DNA of 64,000 nucleotides. It comes from Stenotrophomonas sp. ATCM1_4. GTDB lineage: Bacteria; Pseudomonadota; Gammaproteobacteria; Xanthomonadales; Xanthomonadaceae. The notes beneath the pieces were generated by a model that saw nothing but the letters and a program-made list of their open reading frames with translations, was not told the origin of the DNA and did not search any database. Each line of letters begins with the position of its first letter. Position 1 is the stretch's first letter. Position numbers and translations under genes: made by a program. The DNA is taken from contig NZ_QPFB01000001.1 of assembly GCF_004348115.1 (NCBI RefSeq), positions 1,279,978 to 1,343,977 on the forward strand, written 5' to 3'. This document shows, piece by piece, positions 1 through 8,519 of this stretch.

Positions 1-762
1 GTAACCGGTGGCGCGGATCCAGTCCTTCGGCACCTGCAGGTGGCCTTCCACGAACTTGCGCATCATCCGTGCGCGCTTGGACTCGGTGGCAATCCAGTAG
101 AACGCGTCGCCGTCGGGCTGTTCGAAATCCACCAGCGCGTCTTCCAGCAGCGTGCTGCTGGCCGCATCGAAGCCATTGCGCTCGAACCACGACACAGTGA
201 CCTGCGCAGCGCTGTGCAGCGGCTGGCGGTCGCCCTCTTCCGGAATCTCGATGAACACCTCGGCCACTGCACCTTCGGGCAACTCCTCCAGGCGGCGAGC
301 AATGGCGGGCAGGGCGGTTTCGTCGCCAATCAGCACATAGGCGTCGTAGTCATCGGCGATGACGTGCGAGCCACGCGGGCCGGCCACCACCAGTGCATCG
401 CCGGCCTTGGCATGCGCGGCCCACTGTGTGGCCGGGCCGTCGCCGTGCAGCACGAAGTCCAGCACCAGCTCGCCGGCGTCGGCGTCGTACAGCCGCGGGG
501 TGTAGTCGCGGGCCGGCGAGGGCAGCTGGCCTTCCGGGTAACGCGGGCCCTGCTCGGTCAGCACCGGCAGCACGAACTGGCCTTCGGCGTTGGGGAAGAA
601 CAGCTTGACGTGGTCGTCCGGTGCGCGGCTGTCGAAGCCTTCCAGCGCATCGCCTCCCACCACGATGCGCTGCATGTTCGGGGTCAGGCGTTCGCTGCGC
701 AGCACCTGCAGGTGGCGGAAGCGGGGAGTGAAGCGGATCAACTGGGTTTCATGCGAGGACAT
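1..762 (-). CDS. Siderophore-interacting protein (ferric-siderophore reductase), 3' end outside window
   Basis: Reading from ATG at 762 gives 254 codons with no stop before the window edge, so the C-terminus is missing. The protein fits the SIP/ViuB/YqjH family, cytoplasmic flavoproteins that use NAD(P)H to reduce ferric siderophores and release iron. Seen: an N-terminal FAD-binding beta-barrel with RDYTPR near residue 100 (the family RxYTxR flavin motif), a Gly-rich AGPRGS segment, then a NAD-binding half with GDETALPAIARRLE. It follows the PadR gene on the same strand with an 85-bp gap, so the two are probably co-transcribed. In E. coli yqjH is controlled by the neighbouring PadR-type repressor YqjI; this pair looks like the same partnership. 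Substrate is not determinable. Confidence 0.9.
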   Translation of the reverse strand, partial: MSSHETQLIRFTPRFRHLQVLRSERLTPNMQRIVVGGDALEGFDSRAPDDHVKLFFPNAEGQFVLPVLTEQGPRYPEGQLPSPARDYTPRLYDADAGELVLDFVLHGDGPATQWAAHAKAGDALVVAGPRGSHVIADDYDAYVLIGDETALPAIARRLEELPEGAVAEVFIEIPEEGDRQPLHSAAQVTVSWFERNGFDAASSTLLEDALVDFEQPDGDAFYWIATESKRARMMRKFVEGHLQVPKDWIRATGY

Positions 763-847
763 GGCAGTACCTGGGGTCAATGACGGCATGGGCCGGGGTG
801 ACCTGGCTGGATCGCTCTGGCTGGGTCGTAACGAAAGGGGGGAGGGC

Positions 848-1342
848 TTACTCGGGCGGGGTATCGCGCACCAGCGCGGTGGCCTCGTCCAGCAGTGCGG
901 TGATGCGTTCGACGTCGGCACCCTGCCAGCGGCCATGGCGCTGCATCATCGAATGGGTGAGTTCGCGCATGGCTTCGCGCACCGACGGCGGCAGGTTGGC
1001 CTTGGTGATCACGCGCGCGCTGTGGCGCGCGCGCAGCAGGGCGTCGTCCACCTCGCCCTGGCGCAGCTTCAGCTGGGCCTGGCCGACAGCGGTGATGTGG
1101 TAGCGCTTGCGGCCGCCTTCCTCCTCGGCCTGTACCCAGCGCTGGTTCTCGAAGTCGGCCAGCAGCGGGTACACCGAGCCGGCGCTGGGCGTGTACACGC
1201 GCATGAACATCTCGCTGACCTGCTGGATCAGCTCGTAGCCATGGCGCGGCGCCTGGCCGATCAGCGACAGCAGCAGCAGGCGCAGGTCGCCCCGGCCCAA
1301 GGGGCGGGGGGAAGGGCGGCGACGGGGTTCGGTGGCGCTCAT
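848..1342 (-). CDS. PadR-family transcriptional regulator (YqjI-like)
   Basis: 164 residues. The N-terminal winged-helix domain has the PadR signature: GDLRLLLLSLIGQAPRHGYE, then SAGSVYPLLADFENQRWV and GRKRYHITAVGQ. The C-terminal ~70 residues are the helical dimerisation part. The reading frame is open upstream to 1630, but the start is placed at the ATG at 1342 because the PadR fold begins just after it and a double palindrome (1351-1384) lies immediately upstream. E. coli YqjI is a nickel-responsive repressor of the ferric reductase yqjH with a His-rich N-terminal extension; here the extension is short and Arg/Pro-rich with no His cluster, so the same metal response cannot be assumed. Probably autoregulated together with the downstream reductase. 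Confidence 0.9.
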   Translation of the reverse strand: MSATEPRRRPSPRPLGRGDLRLLLLSLIGQAPRHGYELIQQVSEMFMRVYTPSAGSVYPLLADFENQRWVQAEEEGGRKRYHITAVGQAQLKLRQGEVDDALLRARHSARVITKANLPPSVREAMRELTHSMMQRHGRWQGADVERITALLDEATALVRDTPPE

Positions 1343-1350
1343 TGGGTCTT

Positions 1351-1384
1351 TTCGATATATCGAAACGTGCGAAACGATATATCG
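1351..1384. promoter_or_regulatory. Tandem palindromic operator for the PadR regulator
   Basis: TTCGATATATCGAA (1351-1364) is a perfect 14-bp palindrome. A second copy of its core, CGATATATCG, lies at 1375-1384. The two centres are 22 bp apart, about two helical turns, which would put two dimers on the same face of the DNA. The site begins 8 bp upstream of the padR start codon. Repeated TATA-rich dyads are typical PadR operators; the assignment is by position and symmetry. Confidence 0.75.
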
Positions 1385-1665
1385 AAAACTCCGGCCGGGC
1401 AACACCCGGCGCCTGCGGGCGGCCAGACAGAGCGTTTCGCCAGCGGGATGCAGCACGCTGGTCGGAAATTGCTGCGATGCAGCATGGCCGCGCCTGTCAC
1501 GCCGCTGACCCGCTGCGCTGCCAGCCTGCAGCCGCGTCGCTGCCTTGGTTCTGCCGCAAGGCCCTCCCGGGGTTGTCCCGTGGTGTCCCTGATCCAGCTG
1601 CATCGCTGTCGTCATCTGTCTTGCGGACACTGGCTTTTACGCCTCCATACGTATGCGTAGCCCGC

Positions 1666-1692
1666 TTGGCAAGGGGTCGGGTGCGCTACACT
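1666..1692 (+). promoter_or_regulatory. Possible sigma-70 promoter of aceE
   Basis: TTGGCA (1666-1671) and TACACT (1687-1692) are separated by 15 bp, shorter than the usual 17, about 58 bp before the aceE ATG. A perfect palindrome CATACGTATG lies just upstream at 1646-1655 and could be an operator. The rest of 1385-1749 contains no gene that I can recognise. Confidence 0.3.
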
Positions 1693-1749
1693 TTGGAGTT
1701 CAAAACAACGAACAAGCGCGCGTGTGCGTGCAGCAACTTGGGAGCGCTA

Positions 1750-4437
1750 ATGAACTGGTTGAATGAGGTGCTGAACAACGACCCGAACCCCCTGGAGACC
1801 CAGGAGTGGATCGAGTCGTTGAAGGCCGTTATCGATGTCGAGGGCCCCGAGCGCGCGCATCAGTTGCTGGAAGGCATGGTTGAACTGACCCGTCGTTCGG
1901 GTGCGTTCCTGCCGTTCTCGCCCACCACCGAATACGTCAACACCATCGAGCCGCAGCTGGAGGCCAAGAGCCCCGGCAACGCCGAGCTGGAATGGCGCAT
2001 CCGCTCCATCATCCGCTGGAACGCGATGGCCACCGTGGTGCGCGCCAACCGCAAGCCGGGTGACCTGGGCGGCCACATCGCCTCGTTCGCCTCCGGCGCG
2101 ACGCTGTACGACGTGGGCTTCAACCACTTCTGGCGCGCCCCGAGCGACACCCATCCGGGCGACCTGCTGTTCATCCAGGGCCACAGCGCCCCGGGCATCT
2201 ACGCGCGCGCGTTCCTGGAAGGCCGCATCGACGAGCAGCAGCTGGACAAGTTCCGCATGGAAGTGGACGGCGGTGGCCTGTCCTCCTACCCGCACCCGTG
2301 GCTGATGCCGGACTTCTGGCAGACCCCGACCGTGTCGATGGGCCTGGGCCCGCTGGCCGCCATCTACCAGGCGCAGTTCATGCGCTACCTGGAAAACCGC
2401 GGCCTGATCGAGAAGAGCGACCGCAAGGTATGGTGCTTCATCGGTGACGGCGAGTCGGACGAGCCGGAAACCCTGGGCGCCATCGCCCTGGCCGGCCGCG
2501 AAGGCCTGGACAACCTGATCTTCGTGGTCAACTGCAACCTGCAGCGCCTGGACGGCCCGGTGCGCGGCAACGGCAAGATCATCCAGGAACTGGAAGGCGT
2601 GTTCCGTGGCGGCGGCTGGAACGTCATCAAGTTGCTGTGGGGCTCGTACTGGGATCCGCTTCTGGCCAAGGACACCAACGGCGTCCTGAAGAAGCTGATG
2701 ATGGAAACCGTCGACGGCGAGTACCAGAACTGCAAGGCCTTCGGCGGCGCGTATACGCGCGAGCATTTCTTCGGCAAGTACCCGGAAACCGCCGCGATGG
2801 TGGCCAGCCTGTCCGACGACGACATCTGGCGCCTGAACCGTGGTGGCCACGACCCGCACAAGGTATACGCCGCCTACCACCAGGCCGTGAACACCAAGGG
2901 CATGCCGACCGTGATCCTGGCCAAGACGGTCAAGGGCTACGGCATGGGCAGCGCCGGCGAGGCACTGAACCCCACCCACCAGACCAAGAAGCTGGACGAC
3001 GAAGCGGTGCGTCACTTCCGCGACCGCTTCAACATCCCGGTTACAGACGAGCAGCTCAAGGACGGCCAGGTGCCGTTCTACCACCCGGGCCCGGATTCGC
3101 CGGAAGTGAAGTACCTGCAGGAGCGTCGTGCTTCGCTGGGTGGCTACCTGCCGCAGCGTCGCCAGAAGGCCGACAAGTCCTTCACCGCCCCGAAGCTGGA
3201 AACCTACGAGCGCCTGCTCAAGGAATCCGGCGAGCGCACCTACTCCACCACCATGGCCTTCGTGCAGACGCTGAACATCAGCCTGCGTGACAAGGAGCTG
3301 GGCCCGCGCCTGGTGCCGATCGTCGCCGACGAGGCGCGCACCTTCGGCATGGAAGGCCTGTTCCGCCAGATCGGCATCTACGCCCCGTACGGCCAGAAGT
3401 ACAAGCCGGTCGACGCGGACCAGCTGATGTACTACCGCGAGGACCAGAGCGGCCAGGTGCTGCAGCAGGGCATCAGCGAGCCGGGCGCGATCGCCTCGTG
3501 GATGGCGGCCGGTACCAGCTACTCGGTCAGCAACGTGCCGATGCTGCCGTTCTACATCTACTACTCGATGTTCGGCTTCCAGCGCGTGGGCGACCTGGCC
3601 TGGCAGGCGGCGGACATGCGTACCCGCGGCTTCCTGCTCGGCGGCACCGCCGGCCGCACCACGCTCAACGGCGAAGGCCTGCAGCACGAGGACGGCTTCA
3701 GCCACATCGTGGCCGGCGGCATCCCGAACGTGCGCAGCTACGACCCGACCTTCGGCTACGAAGTCACCGTGATCCTCCAGCATGGCACCAAGGCCATGAT
3801 GGAAGACCAGATCGACGAGTACTACTACATCACCCTGATGAACGAGAACTACACCCACCCGGCCATGCCGGAAGGTGCAGCCGAGGGCATCATCAAGGGC
3901 ATGTACCTGCTCACCGACGCCGGCAAGCCGAAGAAGGGCGAGCTGCGCGTGCAGCTGCTGGGCAGCGGCACCATCCTGCGCGAGGCCATTGCAGCGGCCG
4001 AGCTGCTGGACAAGGATTTCGGCGTCACCGCCGACATCTGGAGCTGCCCGAGCTTCAACGAACTGCGTCGCGACGGTTTCGACGCCGAGCGTTGGAACCG
4101 CCTGCACCCGGAAGCCGAACAGCGCAAGCCGTACGTCACCCAGCTGCTGGAAGGCCGCCAGGGCCCGGTCATCGCCGCCACCGACTACGTGCGCGCCTAC
4201 ACCGACCAGATCCGCGCCTTCGTGCCGGGCACCTACTCGGTCCTGGGCACCGACGGCTTCGGCCGTTCGGACACCCGCGCCAACCTGCGTCGCTTCTTCG
4301 AGGTTGACCGTTACTACATCGCGCATGCGGCGATTGCCGCGTTGGCGAAGGATGGGAAGATGACGGCTAAGGATGTTGCGAGGGCGATCAAGCAGTATGG
4401 GATTGATCCGGAGAAGAGTAATCCTGTTGGGGTTTGA
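1750..4437 (+). CDS. aceE: Pyruvate dehydrogenase E1 component, homodimeric type
   Basis: 895 residues, the normal length for the single-chain E1 of proteobacterial pyruvate dehydrogenase. It decarboxylates pyruvate with thiamine diphosphate and transfers the acetyl group to the lipoyl domains of E2 (AceF). The thiamine-diphosphate motif starts at GDGESDEPE near residue 231 and ends about 30 residues on at the NCNLQRLDG segment. The transketolase-like central domain and C-terminal domain are complete. The frame is open far upstream (to 1342); ATG at 1750 is chosen because the N-terminus MNWLNEVLNNDPNPLET is typical of the family. aceF and lpd are not adjacent; a terminator follows directly, so it is transcribed alone. 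Confidence 0.97.
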   Translation: MNWLNEVLNNDPNPLETQEWIESLKAVIDVEGPERAHQLLEGMVELTRRSGAFLPFSPTTEYVNTIEPQLEAKSPGNAELEWRIRSIIRWNAMATVVRANRKPGDLGGHIASFASGATLYDVGFNHFWRAPSDTHPGDLLFIQGHSAPGIYARAFLEGRIDEQQLDKFRMEVDGGGLSSYPHPWLMPDFWQTPTVSMGLGPLAAIYQAQFMRYLENRGLIEKSDRKVWCFIGDGESDEPETLGAIALAGREGLDNLIFVVNCNLQRLDGPVRGNGKIIQELEGVFRGGGWNVIKLLWGSYWDPLLAKDTNGVLKKLMMETVDGEYQNCKAFGGAYTREHFFGKYPETAAMVASLSDDDIWRLNRGGHDPHKVYAAYHQAVNTKGMPTVILAKTVKGYGMGSAGEALNPTHQTKKLDDEAVRHFRDRFNIPVTDEQLKDGQVPFYHPGPDSPEVKYLQERRASLGGYLPQRRQKADKSFTAPKLETYERLLKESGERTYSTTMAFVQTLNISLRDKELGPRLVPIVADEARTFGMEGLFRQIGIYAPYGQKYKPVDADQLMYYREDQSGQVLQQGISEPGAIASWMAAGTSYSVSNVPMLPFYIYYSMFGFQRVGDLAWQAADMRTRGFLLGGTAGRTTLNGEGLQHEDGFSHIVAGGIPNVRSYDPTFGYEVTVILQHGTKAMMEDQIDEYYYITLMNENYTHPAMPEGAAEGIIKGMYLLTDAGKPKKGELRVQLLGSGTILREAIAAAELLDKDFGVTADIWSCPSFNELRRDGFDAERWNRLHPEAEQRKPYVTQLLEGRQGPVIAATDYVRAYTDQIRAFVPGTYSVLGTDGFGRSDTRANLRRFFEVDRYYIAHAAIAALAKDGKMTAKDVARAIKQYGIDPEKSNPVGV

Positions 4438-4446
4438 TTAATTAAG

Positions 4447-4472
4447 AGAGCGGCCATAGGCCGCTCTTTTTT
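4447..4472 (+). terminator. Rho-independent terminator of aceE
   Basis: Perfect 9-bp stem AGAGCGGCC / GGCCGCTCT with loop ATA, followed by five T. It begins 10 bp after the aceE stop. Confidence 0.93.
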
Positions 4473-4540
4473 CTATGGCCTTGGGCAGCACGCGCAAGGG
4501 AATTGCATCGAGTCGAATTGAACGAGCTCAGGGGGAGCCA

Positions 4541-5005
4541 ATGCCCGACCGTTTTGCATTTAGGCAAGTGGATCAACGCGATCTTGCGACTTTCTTCAGA
4601 GATGGTGAGGTTCGCGCGAAGCTTCATGAGGATCCACAAGCATGCCATCAAACGAGCTACGGCAACATCGTCCAAAGGCGGAGCTCAAATTTGGTGGAAA
4701 TGCCTCATGGCGGGGTGGTTAATAATTACGTTGCCTTCTATCTATCTCCCGTGACGGCGTTTACGTACGCAATCCATCAAGGCAGGGTGGAGGTCAGATC
4801 GCCATCCGATCATTTACTCGGTATGTCTGAGCTTTCTCAACGCGCATTTCTCGTCGCAAGCGTGTCAACGCTCTTCAGGAACTATCCGCATGTTTGCTTT
4901 AGTAATTACGCGCTGAATACCAATGTGCCTTTGCCTGTGGTAATGGCTGATCAGAATCAATTTGAAACACATGTAAACTGGTCGGGTAATCCCCCCGCAG
5001 ATTAG
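4541..5005 (+). pseudogene. Truncated DarT-like (DUF4433) ADP-ribosyltransferase toxin remnant
   Basis: 154 residues from ATG 4541, preceded by a good GGGGGAG ribosome site at 4531. DarT enzymes ADP-ribosylate thymidine in single-stranded DNA and are neutralised by DarG. Seen: QRRSS near residue 45, then GGVVNNYVAFYLSP and TYAIHQGRV, matching the family block GGxLxDYVPFYFxPxSPMLYAIHxG, and a later CFSNYALNTNVP / FETHVNW stretch matching the region before the catalytic segment. Missing: the N-terminal His-x-Thr NAD-binding motif and the C-terminal RQAEFLV segment with the catalytic Glu. After the stop, the bases at 5021-5041 read KVEF in frame and LVPL in the +1 frame, as if that segment survived with a frameshift. 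No DarG macrodomain gene is adjacent. Base composition is visibly more AT-rich than the flanks. Probably a horizontally acquired, decayed gene. Confidence 0.6.
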
Positions 5006-5046
5006 CTGACGCCAAAAGTGGAATTTTCTCGTACCCTTGAGCCACC

Positions 5047-5068
5047 TTTCTTTGCTTGTGCAAAGAAA
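5047..5068. repeat. Hairpin TTTCTTTGC/GCAAAGAAA
   Basis: Perfect 9-bp inverted repeat with a 4-base loop, followed closely by another GCAAAGAAA half. It lies in the gene-free stretch 5006-5412 between the DarT remnant and fliP. Confidence 0.7.
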
Positions 5069-5142
5069 CCTGGCGCAAAGAAAGCACACCCTGTCTACGC
5101 GCCTTCCGCGCTGCGCGCTCCAGGTCCACTGCGCTGTCGGGA

Positions 5143-5197
5143 TTTTTCGACGGGACGTCCCTGTCCCGTCGAAAAACGACGTGCATCCATGCACGTC
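5143..5197. repeat. Two back-to-back strong hairpins
   Basis: Stem 1: TTTTTCGACGGGAC (5143-5156) pairs perfectly with 5163-5176 around a 6-base loop; with A/T runs at both ends it could act as a bidirectional terminator. Stem 2: GACGTGCAT (5178-5186) pairs with ATGCACGTC (5189-5197). Function unknown; probably a dispersed intergenic element. Confidence 0.7.
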
Positions 5198-5261
5198 GCC
5201 CCTGCGGGGTCTTGTCCGTCAGCTCCGTCGCTACGGAAGGGAACCCGGCACGTCAAAATCC

Positions 5262-5305
<44 letters not shown>

Positions 5306-5360
5306 CGCCGAAACCAAACTCAAACCCAAGAAGCCGCCGTCGGTTGCTGGGCCGGAAACA

Positions 5361-5389
5361 ACGAAGCCGCGAGGTGATCGCGGCTTCGT
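5361..5389 (-). terminator. Terminator downstream of fliP
   Basis: Perfect 11-bp stem ACGAAGCCGCG (5361-5371) / CGCGGCTTCGT (5379-5389). On the minus strand it is followed by TGTTTCC, a weak T tract. It lies 24 bp past the fliP stop and marks the end of the flagellar operon. Confidence 0.75.
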
Positions 5390-5412
5390 GCAATGACTCC
5401 ATGAGCGGTGGC

Positions 5413-6195
5413 TCAAACGGCGTTGAAGCTCGCAGCAAGCGTGCCGACCACCAGCACCCAACCGTCCACCAGCACGAACAGCAGGATCTTGAACGGCGCC
5501 GACACCAGCATCGGCGAGAGCATCATCATGCCCATCGACATCAGCACGCTGGACACCACCAGGTCGATGATCACGAACGGGATGAAGATCAGGAAGCCGA
5601 TCTCGAAGGCGGTCTTCAGCTCACTGGTCACGAACGAGGCGACCAGCACCGGGAACGGGATCGCATCCGGGCTGGCATAGGCGCCATGACCAGCCAGGCC
5701 GGCGAAGGTCAACAGGTCGGTTTCGCGGATCTGCGCCAGCATGAAGGCGCGCAGCGGCTCGGTGGTCAGCGTCCAGGCGGTCTGGAAGTCGATCTGGCCA
5801 TCCAGGTACGGCGCCATGCCGGTGGACCACGCTTTGTCCCAGACCGGCATCATGATCATCGCGGTCAGGAACAGCGACAGGCCGAGCAGGATCTGGTTGG
5901 ATGGCGTCTGCCCGGTGCCCAGCGCCTGGCGCAGCAGGCCCAGCACGATGATGATGCGGGTGAAGGCGGTCAGCACCAGCAGCATTGACGGCAGCAGGGT
6001 GATCGCCGTCATCAGCAGCAGCGTCTGCAGCGGCAGGCTGACCGGCGCGCCGCCGACCTTGCCGACGTTCACGTCCGGAAGCGACGGCAGCTGCGGCGCG
6101 GCGGGCGCTGCCCAGGCGAACAACGGCAGTGCCAGCAGCGCCAGCAGCGCGAACAGTTGCCAGCAGGTGCGGGAGTTGAAGCGGTGGACCGGCAT
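5413..6195 (-). CDS. fliP: Flagellar type III export protein FliP
   Basis: 260 residues. FliP forms, with FliQ and FliR, the membrane export gate through which flagellar subunits pass. A cleavable signal peptide (residues 1 to about 29, ending AWA) is followed by the FliP core: TAITLLPSMLLVLTAFTRI, the conserved QTPSNQILLGLSLFLTAMIM block, and the C-terminal helices with ELKTAFEIGFLIFIPFVIID. The start is 3 bp past the fliO stop. It is the last gene of the operon; fliQ and fliR, which usually follow, are absent and a terminator comes next. Confidence 0.97.
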   Translation of the reverse strand: MPVHRFNSRTCWQLFALLALLALPLFAWAAPAAPQLPSLPDVNVGKVGGAPVSLPLQTLLLMTAITLLPSMLLVLTAFTRIIIVLGLLRQALGTGQTPSNQILLGLSLFLTAMIMMPVWDKAWSTGMAPYLDGQIDFQTAWTLTTEPLRAFMLAQIRETDLLTFAGLAGHGAYASPDAIPFPVLVASFVTSELKTAFEIGFLIFIPFVIIDLVVSSVLMSMGMMMLSPMLVSAPFKILLFVLVDGWVLVVGTLAASFNAV

Positions 6196-6197
6196 GA

Positions 6198-6608
6198 TCA
6201 GGAGTCCTTGCGCAGCTTCTGTGACAGCAGCTGGGCGAAATTCGGGAGTTGTTTGAGGTTGGGCAGCGTCGGTGCCGGTGCCTGCGGCAACGGCTCGGGC
6301 AAGGCATGCAGGGTGCTGATGCCGCCGGGGCTCACGCCCAGCAGCAGCTGCTGGCCGTTGACGTCGACCACCACCACGCGCTCCTTGGCGCCCACGTTGA
6401 GGCTGGCGACCATCTTCAGGCCCTCGGCCGGGCGGAACTGGCCGCCGGGCAGGCGCTTGAGCAGCCAGCCCAGGCCGACGATCAGGCCGAGCACCATCAG
6501 CAGCATGAACACCGCGCCAAACAGGCTGGGCGTGGTCGCGGCATGCTGGCCGACCGGCGTGGCCAGCTTGCCGGCGGCCGGTGCGACGGCGGCGAGCAAT
6601 GCGATCAA
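6198..6608 (-). CDS. fliO: Flagellar biosynthesis protein FliO
   Basis: 136 residues. FliO assists assembly of the FliP ring in the export gate. One transmembrane helix at about residues 28-50 is followed by the cytoplasmic FliO domain with the typical LKMVASLNVGAKERVVVVDV strand pattern. It overlaps the end of fliN by 4 bp and precedes fliP by 2 bp, so translation is probably coupled. Confidence 0.93.
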   Translation of the reverse strand: MIALLAAVAPAAGKLATPVGQHAATTPSLFGAVFMLLMVLGLIVGLGWLLKRLPGGQFRPAEGLKMVASLNVGAKERVVVVDVNGQQLLLGVSPGGISTLHALPEPLPQAPAPTLPNLKQLPNFAQLLSQKLRKDS

Positions 6609-6952
6609 CGCAGTCTCCGGATCCGCTCGCTGGGGCTGACCACGTCGGTCAGGCGCACGCCGAAGCGGTCGTTGATGACCACGACCTCGCCATGCGCGAT
6701 CAGGGTGCCGTTGACGAACACGTCCAGCGATTCGCCGGCGCCACGCTCCAGCTCCACCACCGAACCCTGGTTGAGCTGCAGCAGGTTGCGGATCGGCAGG
6801 CGCGCGCGGCCTACTTCCAGCGACAGCGTGACCGGAACGTCCAGGATCACGTCCAGGTCCAGGTCGGTGCCGTTGCCGCCGTCGGCCTGCAGGTTGGCGA
6901 ACTGCGCCGGGGTGGCGGTGTTGCCGGTCGCGTTGGATTCGATGTCATTCAT
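6605..6952 (-). CDS. fliN: Flagellar motor switch protein FliN
   Basis: 115 residues. FliN forms the bottom of the C-ring with FliM and FliG and docks the FliH-FliI export complex. The N-terminal ~30 residues are variable; the C-terminal SpoA domain carries DVPVTLSLEVGRARLPIRNL and VNGTLIAHGEVVVINDRFGV. It overlaps fliM by 8 bp and fliO by 4 bp. Confidence 0.97.
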   Translation of the reverse strand: MNDIESNATGNTATPAQFANLQADGGNGTDLDLDVILDVPVTLSLEVGRARLPIRNLLQLNQGSVVELERGAGESLDVFVNGTLIAHGEVVVINDRFGVRLTDVVSPSERIRRLR

Positions 6953-7961
6953 TGGATGTTTCCTGGATCACTGGAACGTTGGGTCGCTTGCCCGGGGGAT
7001 GGGTGGCGATGATCTTGATCGCGTTGCGGTCGTTGGCCACGCCGAACTCACCGGTGAACACCGGGATGCCTTCCACGCACAGCGGCACCTGCTTGGGCAT
7101 GTCGATGGGCAGGATGTCGCCGATCTTCAGCTTGGTCAGTTCGCGCAGGCTCATGCGGCGGCTGGCCAGTACGCTGGACAGCTCCACCTCGGCGGTATCG
7201 AGTTGCTCGCGCACCATCACCGCCCAGCTCTCGTCGCGGTCGTTGCGGTCGCTCTGGATGCCGGCGTCGAGCAGTTCGCGGATCGGCTCCAGCATCGAGT
7301 ACGGCAGGGTGATGTGGATGTCGCCGCCGCCGCTGTCCAGCTCCACGTGGAAGCGGCTGACCACCACGTACTCGCGCGGGCTGACGATGTTGGCGAAGTG
7401 CGGGTTGATCTCGGAGTTGATGTAGTCGAAGTCGACGTTCATCACCGGACCCCAGGCCTCGCGCATGTCGGCGAAGGTCTGCTTGAGCATCAGCTGGATC
7501 ACGCGCATCTCGGTGGCGGTGAACTCGCGGCCCTCGATGCGGGTGGGGTAGCGGCCATCGCCACCGAAGAAATTGTCGACGATGGCGAACACCAGGGTCG
7601 GCTCGAACACGATCAGCCCGGTGCCGCGCAGCGGCTTGAAGCGGATCAGGTTTAGGTTGCTGGGCACGTACAGCGAATGCAGGTAGTCGCCGAACTTGAT
7701 CAGCTCGATGCCGCGCACCGACAGCTCGGCCGAGCGCCGGATCAGGTTGAACAAGCCGATCCGCCACAGGCGGGCGAAGCGCTCGTTGACCATCTCCAGG
7801 GTCGGCATGCGGCCGCGGATGATGCGGTCCTGGCTGGCGAAGTCATAGGAGCGGGCCTCGCCCGGCGCCGGGCCGGGGTCCACGGTGTTGACGCTGCCCG
7901 AGTCGACGCCGTGCAGCAGGGCATCGATCTCGTCCTGGGACAGCAGGTCGTTGATGCTCAT
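6945..7961 (-). CDS. fliM: Flagellar motor switch protein FliM
   Basis: 338 residues. C-ring protein that binds phosphorylated CheY and switches rotation. The N-terminal CheY-binding peptide LSQDEIDALLHG (residues 7-18) is intact, followed by the CheC-like middle domain and a C-terminal SpoA domain with LKIGDILPIDMPKQVPLCVE. The gene starts 9 bp after the fliL stop. Confidence 0.97.
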   Translation of the reverse strand: MSINDLLSQDEIDALLHGVDSGSVNTVDPGPAPGEARSYDFASQDRIIRGRMPTLEMVNERFARLWRIGLFNLIRRSAELSVRGIELIKFGDYLHSLYVPSNLNLIRFKPLRGTGLIVFEPTLVFAIVDNFFGGDGRYPTRIEGREFTATEMRVIQLMLKQTFADMREAWGPVMNVDFDYINSEINPHFANIVSPREYVVVSRFHVELDSGGGDIHITLPYSMLEPIRELLDAGIQSDRNDRDESWAVMVREQLDTAEVELSSVLASRRMSLRELTKLKIGDILPIDMPKQVPLCVEGIPVFTGEFGVANDRNAIKIIATHPPGKRPNVPVIQETSNE

Positions 7962-7970
7962 GGCGGCGCC

Positions 7971-8486
7971 TTATTGGGTGACGAAGCTGGTGAACAGCAG
8001 TTCGTCGACGCTGTTCTTGCCGGTCTCGGCCTTCATCAGCTTCTGCACCTCGACCAGCGCGGCGGCCTGCAGCTTCTCCTTGCCGGCACGGTCGGCGATC
8101 TGCGCCGGCTCGACCTGGGAGAACAGCATCAGCAGCTTGGCGCGGATGGCCGGGGCGTGGGTCTGCAGCGCCTGCAGGGCCAACGGGTCGCGGGTCATCA
8201 GCTGCACCTCGACCTGCAGGTAGCGCGGGCCGTCGATGGAACCGTTGAGGTTGACCACGAAGGCCGGGTCCAGCGCGAAGTACTGGGCCGGGGCGGGCAG
8301 GGCCGGGGTTTCCACCTTCGGCGTGCTGGCAGGCGCGTTGTCCCGGGTGTAGTACCAGACGCCGCCGCCGGCGGCACCGGCGGCGATCACGGCGATGAGC
8401 GCGGTGATCAGCAGCGGACGCTTGGACTTGCCGGGGGCGTCCTTGGCGGTTTCGGGTTTACGGGTTTTGTCTGCAGCAGCCGCCAC
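7971..8486 (-). CDS. fliL: Flagellar basal body-associated protein FliL
   Basis: 171 residues from a GTG start at 8486. This start is chosen over upstream ATGs because GAGGAG lies 6 bp before it and the sigma-54 element at 8520-8534 would be inside a longer gene. A Lys-rich cytoplasmic N-terminus is followed by a transmembrane helix (about 24-46) and a periplasmic FliL domain with LNGSIDGPRYLQVEVQLMTR and the C-terminal VDELLFTSFVTQ. FliL associates with the stator and supports torque. First gene of fliLMNOP, separated from fliK by the RAYT insertion. Confidence 0.95.
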   Translation of the reverse strand: MAAAADKTRKPETAKDAPGKSKRPLLITALIAVIAAGAAGGGVWYYTRDNAPASTPKVETPALPAPAQYFALDPAFVVNLNGSIDGPRYLQVEVQLMTRDPLALQALQTHAPAIRAKLLMLFSQVEPAQIADRAGKEKLQAAALVEVQKLMKAETGKNSVDELLFTSFVTQ

Positions 8487-8519
8487 GTTGAACTCCTCAG
8501 GAATGCTGAGTCCATACAT

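Noticed and set aside
1342-1749. N-terminal extension of aceE in the same frame
   Set aside because: The extra 136 codons read low-complexity Arg/Ala-rich sequence and cover the PadR operator; the conserved family N-terminus begins at ATG 1750.
1747-4326. Very long open frame on the minus strand (859 codons) opposite aceE
   Set aside because: It is the mirror of aceE codon bias in GC-rich DNA: Val/Ala/His/Gln-rich with no domain, no ribosome site, fully inside a certain gene.
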